DNA of 5,720 bases. Source: Desulfocapsa sulfexigens. Its GTDB lineage: Bacteria > Desulfobacterota > Desulfobulbia > Desulfobulbales > Desulfocapsaceae. The position numbers were made by a program, and so were the translations under genes. Shown piece by piece: positions 1 to 5,720 of the stretch. The notes below the pieces were generated by a model. That model saw only the letters and a list, made by a program, of their open reading frames with translations. It did not search any database and was not told the origin of the DNA. Within the stretch, counting starts at the first letter, position 1; the number at the start of each line of letters is the position of its first letter. The stretch lies in NCBI GenBank assembly GCA_020721165.1, contig DYNG01000073.1:1-5720 (forward strand). The letters run 5' to 3'.

Positions 1-995
1 TGGGATTTGGGCTCTTTGGCATGGTGCCGCTTTCCGCCTCCGGCTTCATGCTGGGCACCACCTGCGAACTCTTTGGCCGCAAGGATTTTCATCCCATTGA
101 GCGCCTCGCCCTGCTCAATGGCCTGCTGGGGTATTTCTTTGCCGTACTCTTTCTTGAGGTTGATCTGGGAATGTGGTGGCGTCTGCCCTATCCCATGTTT
201 GTCTCCCTGGGACCGGCAGCCGTGCTCTTTCTGGTGGCCTGGCATGTGGCGACTTATCTTTCGGTGCAGATTGCCGAAGTCCTGCCCGCCTTTTTTGAAT
301 GGATAGGCTGGCTCAAGGGCAAACGGGTTATCCGTAAGATGGTGCTGGGTCTGACCATTGCCGGCATCATCCTCTCCACCCTCCATCAGGGAGCCTTGGG
401 CGCGCTCTTTACCTACGCGCCTGGCAAGGTTCATCCCCTCTGGTTTTCAGCAAATTTTCAATGGATCCATTTTTTCTGTTCTTCCATCTTTGCCGGCCTG
501 TCCATGGTCATTGTCTCCTCAACCTTAATCCGGAATTTTGCTGGCTGGCGTTGTGATGATACCTTCAAGAACTCTTTGGATGATATTACGGTTAAATTGG
601 GGAAGGGATGTTCCCTGGCCATGATCACCTATCTGGTCATCAAGATTGTGGCCGTGGCCCACGATCAGGAATGGGATTACCTGCTCACCGGCTGGGGCAG
701 TTACTACATGCTGGAATTGGGTGCGGGCGTGATTCTGCCCATGTTCATGTTTGCCTTCGGAGTAAGAAATAACAGCGCCGGCCTGGTTCGCTTTGCCGCC
801 TGGATCGCAGTTCTCGGCATCATCTGGAATCGTCTGAACACGGCCCTGATCTGCTTTAACTGGCAACTCTACCAGGAAATCCCGCACTGGAAAGAGGTGT
901 GGATCACCATTACCATTTACTCCCTTTACTTTTTGACCTACCGTTTCATTGTTTACCGCCTGCCCATAGTTTACACATGGAAGGGTGAAAAATAA
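1..995 (+). CDS. NrfD/HybB-family polytopic membrane subunit of an electron-transfer complex (5' truncated)
   Basis: This is the C-terminal part of an integral membrane protein of the NrfD/PsrC superfamily, closest by eye to the HybB/HmcC branch. These proteins exchange electrons between membrane quinones and a partner iron-sulfur or cytochrome subunit. The frame is open from base 3 to the left edge, so the start lies outside; the ATG at 21 is internal. At least eight hydrophobic helices are visible. Counting residues from the ATG at 21, family hallmarks are STLHQGALGALF (119-130) followed by PGKVHPLW (134-141), the helix SIFAGLSMVIVSSTL (155-169), the ELGAGVILP segment (232-240), and NRLNTAL (270-276). 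The protein ends in a short basic tail. HybB-type proteins are usually near 390-400 residues, so perhaps 60-70 residues are missing. Partner subunits are probably encoded upstream. Whether it belongs to an Hmc, hydrogenase or other complex cannot be told from this fragment. Confidence 0.87.
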   Translation, partial: GFGLFGMVPLSASGFMLGTTCELFGRKDFHPIERLALLNGLLGYFFAVLFLEVDLGMWWRLPYPMFVSLGPAAVLFLVAWHVATYLSVQIAEVLPAFFEWIGWLKGKRVIRKMVLGLTIAGIILSTLHQGALGALFTYAPGKVHPLWFSANFQWIHFFCSSIFAGLSMVIVSSTLIRNFAGWRCDDTFKNSLDDITVKLGKGCSLAMITYLVIKIVAVAHDQEWDYLLTGWGSYYMLELGAGVILPMFMFAFGVRNNSAGLVRFAAWIAVLGIIWNRLNTALICFNWQLYQEIPHWKEVWITITIYSLYFLTYRFIVYRLPIVYTWKGEK

Positions 996-1002
996 GTCCC
1001 AG

Positions 1003-1040
1003 GCCGACAAGCCCTCGAAATATTTCGCGGGCTTGTCGGC
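1003..1040 (+). terminator. Strong hairpin after the NrfD gene, probable terminator or attenuating/processing structure
   Basis: A perfect 12-bp inverted repeat pairs GCCGACAAGCCC (1003-1014) with GGGCTTGTCGGC (1029-1040). Inside it, after one mismatch, CGAA can pair with TTCG to lengthen the stem. It begins 8 bases after the NrfD stop codon. The bases that follow (TCTTGAGGC) are not a clean T-run, so it is not a textbook intrinsic terminator. It may be a leaky terminator or a 3' stabilising structure that reduces transcription into the kinase gene. Confidence 0.65.
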
Positions 1041-1063
1041 TCTTGAGGCAAGACTGAAAACAC

Positions 1064-1068
1064 AAGGA
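1064..1068 (+). promoter_or_regulatory. Ribosome binding site of the kinase-like gene
   Basis: AAGGA lies 8 bases before the ATG at 1077 and supports that start. No convincing promoter was found between the hairpin and this site, so the gene may depend on read-through from the NrfD operon or on a promoter of non-sigma-70 type. Confidence 0.6.
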
Positions 1069-1076
1069 TAGCGATC

Positions 1077-2546
1077 ATGCCCTCACGCACTGAAACAGGC
1101 TTGATTCAAAAACTTCTTCTCGGGCTGCCCCTCAGAAAGTCGTTTTTTCTGGGCGCTGGTCTTGCCATTCTGCTGTTACTGACAGTCACTCTTTTAGGAA
1201 TCAAGCAATATCTTCTCTACCAGCATTGCGATAAGGTGGTCGCAGCCAGCAGACGACTTCTTTTTCAATTCAGCACCATTCAGGAGATCGTCAATGAAAC
1301 CCTTATTGTCAAAAGAACTCTGCAATTCAAGGACATTAACGATGAAATAGGGGCGCTGGAGAATGACATTGCCGCCATTGTGGACGATGTACTCATTCCA
1401 GAGCAGTACAGGCAGGGATTTATCAGCCAGAGCGATCTGGTGGGACTGGTGGTCAAATTGCGGACCATACAGCAAAGCACGGAAACGCCCACCTCTGAAC
1501 AATTAACCTCAACCATAGGGATGCTGCGAGCCTTGGATGGACGAATCAGCCAGTTTCATCAAGGAATTACGACCTACACGCAAGGATTGCTTCTTGGTCT
1601 GCATACCACCCTGGCCGGTTTCCTGGCCCTGGCGCTTTCGGTTATCAGCATCCTTTTTTTTCTGGTCAACAGATTTCTCGCCAGACCCATCCTGCAACTC
1701 AACGAACAGGCAAGTATCTCCACCCTCATTGATCATCTTTCCCAGAACAGACAGCAACAAGCGGAGAGTAACATGAGCGGGCAATGCGGGATAAACAACA
1801 GTCCATCGTTGATTTCCCTGTCCAGCATGTTCCGATTCGCCGCCATTGGCCATCTGACCACTGGCCTGGCTCACGAACTCACCAACCTCTCCAATGGGGC
1901 CATCAATTACAGTCAGGCCCTGCTGGATTTAAGTGATGATTCGACTCAAGGCACAGAGTCGAAAGCCCTGTTGGAAAAGTTGCTGCTGGCTGAAAAAAAG
2001 ATTTCCGCTCTGGCCGTGGAACTCCAGAAAATTATGGGTGATACCAAGGGAGACAACCGCCCCTATTCCTTCTCAGAACTCATCCAACCAATTGAAATAT
2101 TAAGCAAAGGACAAATGAAAACAGAAGGAATTGAACTGCATGTCAGCATCGCCCCAGGATTACCCATGATTTCCACAAGAGGGAAAGATCTGCAAATGGT
2201 TATGCTTTCACTGCTTCACAAGAGCCGCATCAGAATTGGGGCGAAATATCCCAGCGGCAGACATGAACACAAGAACATTCTCATAAACGCCACGGCGCTT
2301 CCCCTGGCTCACGATTCCTCGGAAAATCCTCAACCGACCCAGAACCGGATACAGGTTCACCTCCAGGATTTTGGCATCCCCTGGCAACCATCAGCAACCG
2401 GACAGGATTCGGACAATGAAGTATCCTCACAATGCTGGCTGGCCGTGCAATTGTGCCAGGAATTCCTGCATAATATTGGCGGAGACTTGATGATTGAATC
2501 CTCGTCAGATCAGCAAAATACCTGCACCCTCATCTTCCCCTGCTGA
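1077..2546 (+). CDS. Membrane-bound sensor histidine kinase-like protein with degenerate ATP-binding domain
   Basis: The 489-residue product has the layout of a two-component sensor kinase. A short basic N-terminus leads to TM1 (about 22-46), a mostly helical periplasmic sensor region (about 47-172), TM2 (173-198), a short HAMP-like linker starting ARPILQL (202-208), a HisKA-type dimerisation helix and a C-terminal HATPase-like region. The phosphoacceptor motif GLAHELTN is present with His266 and Glu267, although the usual Asn-Pro after it is changed. The ATP site is poor. The N-box reads MLSLLHKS (376-383), with Ser and Lys where the two Asn residues belong. G1 keeps D431 and G433 (DFGIP). 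The G2 glycines are replaced (WLAV, 454-457). The terminal IGGDLMIES (467-475) still matches the family. No response regulator is adjacent. It may sense the state of the upstream redox complex (inference). The histidine kinase fold is fairly sure; catalytic activity is doubtful. Confidence 0.82.
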   Translation: MPSRTETGLIQKLLLGLPLRKSFFLGAGLAILLLLTVTLLGIKQYLLYQHCDKVVAASRRLLFQFSTIQEIVNETLIVKRTLQFKDINDEIGALENDIAAIVDDVLIPEQYRQGFISQSDLVGLVVKLRTIQQSTETPTSEQLTSTIGMLRALDGRISQFHQGITTYTQGLLLGLHTTLAGFLALALSVISILFFLVNRFLARPILQLNEQASISTLIDHLSQNRQQQAESNMSGQCGINNSPSLISLSSMFRFAAIGHLTTGLAHELTNLSNGAINYSQALLDLSDDSTQGTESKALLEKLLLAEKKISALAVELQKIMGDTKGDNRPYSFSELIQPIEILSKGQMKTEGIELHVSIAPGLPMISTRGKDLQMVMLSLLHKSRIRIGAKYPSGRHEHKNILINATALPLAHDSSENPQPTQNRIQVHLQDFGIPWQPSATGQDSDNEVSSQCWLAVQLCQEFLHNIGGDLMIESSSDQQNTCTLIFPC

Positions 2547-2551
2547 ATTGT

Positions 2552-3796
2552 TCATTGATACAGGCCCCTGATGGTCTCGGGAATTTTCCCCTTGGGCAGC
2601 AGTCGTTGATCCTGGCCAATCTCGTAAATCCCGAACCACTCTTCGGGGTCTTCCCGGTCATGGCGGGATGAATCCGCCGCATCCTCCCCGCTTTTCCACC
2701 ATTCATCGTGTAGTTCAAAAAAGGCCACCCCGCAGATTTTCTCACGGCCCCTGGCGCTGTTGATATCCTGCCAGATGGCGGAAAAGGCCGTCGGCACGAC
2801 TTCTACCTTGTGCCCGCCAAAGCCTGGCACCCACGATTTCGGTTCAAAGGGGGAGGTGGACAGCCCGACCTGGGTGATAAACACCGGCTTCTTGCTTTGC
2901 GCGGTCAATTCCTCAAGATAGCCCTGATAACTGGAGCCGGTGACTGAACCGGGCGGCGAGGTGCGCACTCCACGGGCATACGAATAAACATTGAGGCAGA
3001 TCAGATCGCCAAGATCCGGGGTGAGCGCGTGTTCCCTGGGCACTTCAAGATCGGGCCGGTTCGTCAGGGGGCCGATATGGGTAAAGCTGGTATGACAATA
3101 GAGGTGCCGCTGCCCGTAACGGGTCAGTTCGTAGTCCATTGCCATATCCATGAGGCGGGCAATGGCGATTTCCGAGGGCGTCCGGTCGCCGACGCTCAGG
3201 TGTTTGCCGTGGTAATTGCGCACCTCTGGATGACGGGTATTGGTACGAACCATCGCCTCCGGTTGCAATTCATCGCCAATGGAAAAGAGAACCAACCGGT
3301 CAGGCCGTCCCACCTGATAGGCATGGTCAATGGCGGCCTTGATTGTCGCCAGGGTCTTGGCGATAAAGGGTTCGGCCAGAAAATCCTCTTCGTAGGGACA
3401 AACCCAGATATCCTGGCCGTAGAGGAAGTCGGTCTGGTCCAGGGCCGCAAAGAATTTCGCTGGCATCTGCATGGGAAAGACATGAAGATAGTTGACATTC
3501 AGCCCTTTCATCAGCCCGAGATGCTCTTCATACCGGCCATCATTGCCAGGCGGGGCGCCCTGCATGGGGGTCTCGCCCTGGAGATAGGGCGAATAGCCAA
3601 TTCCCTTGAAAAACAAGGGTTTGTGGCTTGCGGCCTCAATAATTCTCGTCCCTTGTACAAAAAAATTACGGGGTTGCGGGGTGCCCTCCACAATCCCCGT
3701 GGCGGTCATCGGCCGGTTTTCAACGGTGGCAGAAAAAACACGGCCCGGCAGAAAGATCAGCCAGGCCGTCATGAGAATGGAAGCATAACTATGCAC
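2552..3796 (-). CDS. Secreted clan GH-A (TIM-barrel) glycoside hydrolase-like protein
   Basis: This 414-residue protein starts at a GTG supported by a strong Shine-Dalgarno. The next in-frame ATG (codon 9) has none and would remove part of the signal peptide. A signal peptide spans about residues 1-23 (LPGRVFSA, likely cut before TVEN), so the protein is exported. The rest resembles a clan GH-A TIM barrel. A first strand PLFFKGIGYSPY (60-71) precedes RYEEHLGLMKGLNVNYLHVF (88-107). A fourth-strand motif, FSIGDE (171-176), places Glu176 as acid/base. DLICLNVYSYARG (264-276) comes next, then a seventh-strand motif PVFITQVGLS (304-313) and an eighth-strand motif FFELHDEWWKSG (359-370) followed by DPEEWFGI (383-390). 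Gln309 sits where the nucleophile Glu is expected. It follows the transferase gene by 14 bases and is surely co-transcribed. It probably acts on, remodels or binds an envelope glycan. The exact family and substrate are unknown to me. Confidence 0.78.
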   Translation of the reverse strand: MHSYASILMTAWLIFLPGRVFSATVENRPMTATGIVEGTPQPRNFFVQGTRIIEAASHKPLFFKGIGYSPYLQGETPMQGAPPGNDGRYEEHLGLMKGLNVNYLHVFPMQMPAKFFAALDQTDFLYGQDIWVCPYEEDFLAEPFIAKTLATIKAAIDHAYQVGRPDRLVLFSIGDELQPEAMVRTNTRHPEVRNYHGKHLSVGDRTPSEIAIARLMDMAMDYELTRYGQRHLYCHTSFTHIGPLTNRPDLEVPREHALTPDLGDLICLNVYSYARGVRTSPPGSVTGSSYQGYLEELTAQSKKPVFITQVGLSTSPFEPKSWVPGFGGHKVEVVPTAFSAIWQDINSARGREKICGVAFFELHDEWWKSGEDAADSSRHDREDPEEWFGIYEIGQDQRLLPKGKIPETIRGLYQ

Positions 3797-3801
3797 ACGA
3801 T

Positions 3802-3806
3802 CTCCT
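3802..3806 (-). promoter_or_regulatory. Ribosome binding site deciding the GTG start of the GH-A-like gene
   Basis: On the minus strand AGGAG stands 5 bases before the GTG at 3794-3796, preceded by an A-run that begins at the TAA stop of the upstream transferase gene (3811-3813). The whole intergenic space is 14 bases, which points to one transcript and possible translational coupling. It favours GTG over the downstream ATG at 3770-3772. Confidence 0.75.
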
Positions 3807-3810
3807 TTTT

Positions 3811-5703
3811 TTATTTCATGGCATTGGCCATAATGGCCATATACGCATCATCATGGCCAACTCCTGTCACCTGTTTTTTCGGGCTTTTGAATTGACAGAC
3901 CTGGGTGTCGCAGTAGCTTCCGTCTGTGAGATAGTTCATGATGATGTCGGGGATATCATAATGATGAATGGTATCATACTGAACGGCCTGGCCATTTTCC
4001 AGAAAAAAAACCCGATTCAGATGCAGACGATCTTCCGCCCCGTCGGCATACTTCAATTTCTCAAAGGTGTTGGCATCGAAGAGACCGGGTAGATGATCGC
4101 TGATGAGGATCACCAGGCTTTCGGGGTCAACGAGTTTGATGCCATTGACAAATTCAGCCAGGGCCTCGGTTCGGTAATAATACTGGTTGACGGTATGATC
4201 CAGAAACTCATTTTTGGCAACCCCTTTGACCTCAATGATGAGCGGTCGTTTTTCGGTATTAACAAGATAGGGATAATGACCGTAAATACTCATGATATAA
4301 TTAAAAATAGGCGCGCCTGGATTGTTTTTCTTCCATTGGCTGATATAGGCAAGATTTTGCCGCAACAAATCGCCATCAAACATATATTTCTCACCGCTGA
4401 CATCCCCAGTGGAAAAATAGGTCTCACGGCCTTTGGCGTATTCCCTGGGGTAATAACTGTGCTGAAAACCGGCCCCCTGGTAGGCATTAATGTAATTAAA
4501 AAAGTCCGGTTTATAGGCGTTGGTAGCGATGGTGTGGTAACCGGCCTTGTTCAGCAAGGAGGGCAGACAATGAGTCTCGGCGCCGGTAAAGACATTAAAT
4601 TCTATCCCTGAAAATTTCTCCAGGGCCGGCGCCCCGGACAACACCTCAAATTCTGCCTGGGCCGTCCCCCCGGCAAATACCGGGGATATGGAATATGAGC
4701 CCCGGTTTTTGAAAATCTTGTCAAAGTCAGGATGTACAGGATGTTGAGAGAAAGAGAGCGCACCAAACAGGGTCGGATCAAGAAAACTTTCCAGCACGAG
4801 CAGATGGACATTTCTTTTCTTTTCCTGGGCCTTGACCAGGGACGCCACCTCATCCATTTTCTTCATAAAGACCGGATTTGCCTGAAAGTCCACCATTTTC
4901 AAGGCATTCGACCTGCGCTTCGCCTCGTGGTAGAGCATCATCCAGACCCGGCCATTATCCTCGGCGCTCTGGATATCAGACCAGACTGTCACCTCCCGTT
5001 GCGTTTTGTCAAAGGCATAGAGAAAAGAATCCGGTTTTATTTCCACACTCAGGATCAGGGCCAGGAGCAGCAAGGCCCCGATTATGGCGGGCCGATCCAG
5101 TTTGAATCGCAGGGAGCGGATAAAAATGACAACGGCCACTCCCGCCCCCACAATAATGACAGCGAGCGTCCATAAGGGCAGGACGGCCATAAGTTCGGGC
5201 AGTTCCTTGATCTCAATAATTCTCAGGAACCTGCCGAACTGGAAAAAGACCATATCAAAAACAACATAGGCAAAGATAATGGGCAAGGCGGTAATCAGGG
5301 CCTGCCATCGTGAGGGGCGCGTCAAGCGGTTGAGATAATAGTAAACAGCCAACAGCAGCGGAAGTTCAAGGCGGCAGAAGTGCCGCAGCGGCGGCATCCC
5401 CCCAACAAGACTCATTCCCCAGGTATAGGCAAAAAGGAAGGCGGTCAGAACGACATAACGACTCGCTACTCCCCTCATTACAAGGCGGGCGGATGATTGT
5501 ATGCGAGAGAGAAGAGTATCCACAACAAATAAGTTCCCAAAAAAAAGAAGGGAGGAACAAACAGAAGACGAGGAAAGACTTTCCTTTCTCAAAGCCCCTG
5601 TCGTCCTACCAATAACTTCTCCTTTATTAGGATTGAATGAGATTTCTGTCAAGATTGGATTGCAGTTTCTGTCATTCGCATTGCCAAGGGAGTTGGATTC
5701 CAC
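3811..5703 (-). CDS. LTA synthase/MdoB-like phosphoglycerol transferase (sulfatase fold), start uncertain
   Basis: The product is an inner-membrane protein of the LtaS/OpgB (MdoB) family of alkaline-phosphatase-superfamily enzymes, which move phosphoglycerol-type groups onto envelope acceptors. In the 630-residue version, five transmembrane helices (about 83-101, 111-127, 133-157, 171-198, 204-222) precede an extracytoplasmic catalytic domain. Expected active-site residues are present: metal-binding Glu305 in VLESF, nucleophile Thr347 in AGGTAQAE, His476 in SIYGHYPY, and Asp536-His537 in ISDHLPG. The acceptor could be a periplasmic glucan, lipopolysaccharide or a glycolipid; a Gram-negative setting favours MdoB-like work (inference). 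Coordinates use the GTG at 5701-5703, but the frame stays open to the window edge. The first 75 residues are hydrophilic with rare-looking codons (AGA, AGG, ATA, TTA). By hand count, third-position G/C is 30 of 75 there against 22 of the 33 codons from residue 84. ATG at 5476-5478 (555 residues) is a plausible real start, though it lacks a Shine-Dalgarno. Confidence 0.88.
   Translation of the reverse strand: MESNSLGNANDRNCNPILTEISFNPNKGEVIGRTTGALRKESLSSSSVCSSLLFFGNLFVVDTLLSRIQSSARLVMRGVASRYVVLTAFLFAYTWGMSLVGGMPPLRHFCRLELPLLLAVYYYLNRLTRPSRWQALITALPIIFAYVVFDMVFFQFGRFLRIIEIKELPELMAVLPLWTLAVIIVGAGVAVVIFIRSLRFKLDRPAIIGALLLLALILSVEIKPDSFLYAFDKTQREVTVWSDIQSAEDNGRVWMMLYHEAKRRSNALKMVDFQANPVFMKKMDEVASLVKAQEKKRNVHLLVLESFLDPTLFGALSFSQHPVHPDFDKIFKNRGSYSISPVFAGGTAQAEFEVLSGAPALEKFSGIEFNVFTGAETHCLPSLLNKAGYHTIATNAYKPDFFNYINAYQGAGFQHSYYPREYAKGRETYFSTGDVSGEKYMFDGDLLRQNLAYISQWKKNNPGAPIFNYIMSIYGHYPYLVNTEKRPLIIEVKGVAKNEFLDHTVNQYYYRTEALAEFVNGIKLVDPESLVILISDHLPGLFDANTFEKLKYADGAEDRLHLNRVFFLENGQAVQYDTIHHYDIPDIIMNYLTDGSYCDTQVCQFKSPKKQVTGVGHDDAYMAIMANAMK
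5571..5585 (-). repeat. 15-bp palindrome in the probable leader of the transferase gene
   Basis: AGGAAAG and CTTTCCT are perfect 7-base inverted arms around a single central base. The site lies about 30 bases downstream of the inferred transcription start. It could be a repressor operator or form a small RNA hairpin (six pairs with a three-base loop). A pyrimidine-rich tract ending in eight T (minus strand, 5539-5546) follows, but 24 bases away, too far for a normal intrinsic terminator. Confidence 0.35.
5624..5652 (-). promoter_or_regulatory. Candidate sigma-70 promoter of the transferase/GH-A operon
   Basis: On the minus strand a perfect -35 box TTGACA (5647-5652) is followed by a 17-base spacer and TAATAA (5624-5629), a weak -10 box matching three of six consensus positions. 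Transcription would start near 5617. The site lies inside the longest open frame of the transferase gene, in a stretch whose codon use does not look coding. If real, translation must begin downstream, for example at 5478, leaving a leader of about 140 bases. Confidence 0.45.
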
Positions 5704-5720
5704 ACACCAATAATCACTCG

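Noticed and set aside
525..1010. A 161-codon minus-strand open frame opposite the NrfD-family gene
   Set aside because: The plus strand encodes a coherent series of membrane helices with family motifs; the antisense product has no recognisable features.
1654..1661. Run of eight T in the kinase-like gene, considered as a slippage or phase-variation site
   Set aside because: It encodes Phe codons in the second membrane helix, the frame is intact across it, and eight T alone is weak evidence for programmed slippage.
3825..3839. TGGCCA-TAA-TGGCCA inverted/direct repeat at the 3' end of the transferase gene, considered as an operator or terminator
   Set aside because: It is explained by repeated Met-Ala codons (MAIMANAMK), the arms are only six bases, and no T-run follows on the minus strand.
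3029..3895. A 288-codon plus-strand open frame antisense to the GH-A-like gene and reaching into the transferase gene
   Set aside because: It mirrors two genes with clear motifs on the minus strand, shows no domain, signal or recognisable composition of its own, and has no convincing ribosome binding site. It is a by-product of codon bias.
4093..4611. A 172-codon plus-strand open frame opposite the catalytic domain of the transferase
   Set aside because: The opposite strand encodes the Thr347, His476 and Asp536-His537 motifs of the sulfatase fold, so this frame is a shadow.
5539..5546. Run of eight T on the minus strand, considered as an intrinsic terminator tail after the 5571-5585 palindrome
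   Set aside because: It lies 24 bases beyond the palindrome, too far for intrinsic termination, and no closer stable stem was found.

Overview
The window holds three complete or near-complete genes and one truncated gene, all of bacterial type, at roughly 50% GC. A HybB/HmcC-type NrfD membrane protein suggests an anaerobic respirer. Together with two envelope genes of Gram-negative style, it fits Desulfobacterota (sulfate reducers such as the Desulfobulbales) best. That assignment is an inference from gene content; no rRNA or other taxonomic marker is present. No tRNA, rRNA, CRISPR array, insertion sequence or integrase was seen.

Layout. The plus-strand half carries the 3' part of a polytopic NrfD-family quinone-interacting subunit (1-995), an 81-base gap with a strong 12-bp hairpin (1003-1040), and a membrane-bound sensor histidine kinase-like gene (1077-2546). 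The minus-strand half carries a sulfatase-fold LTA synthase/MdoB-like phosphoglycerol transferase (3811-5703). It is followed, after only 14 bases that hold a strong Shine-Dalgarno, by a secreted clan GH-A (TIM-barrel) glycoside hydrolase-like protein (2552-3796). The two halves converge tail to tail with 5 bases between the stop codons.

How the genes may work together. The NrfD protein is probably the last subunit of an electron-transfer complex encoded mostly upstream of the window. The kinase could sense the state of that complex or of the envelope, but its ATP-binding site is badly degenerate, so it may be a pseudokinase. The minus-strand pair looks like a two-gene envelope-glycan operon: an inner-membrane enzyme with its catalytic domain in the periplasm that would transfer phosphoglycerol-like groups, and an exported glycan-acting or glycan-binding protein. 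The latter keeps the usual acid/base Glu but appears to have Gln where the clan has its catalytic nucleophile.

The most interesting points are: (1) the LtaS-like plus GH-A-like operon and the apparent nucleophile loss in the second gene; (2) the degenerate kinase; (3) a likely promoter with a perfect TTGACA and a palindrome inside the apparent N-terminal coding region of the transferase, implying that its true start is downstream of the longest open frame.
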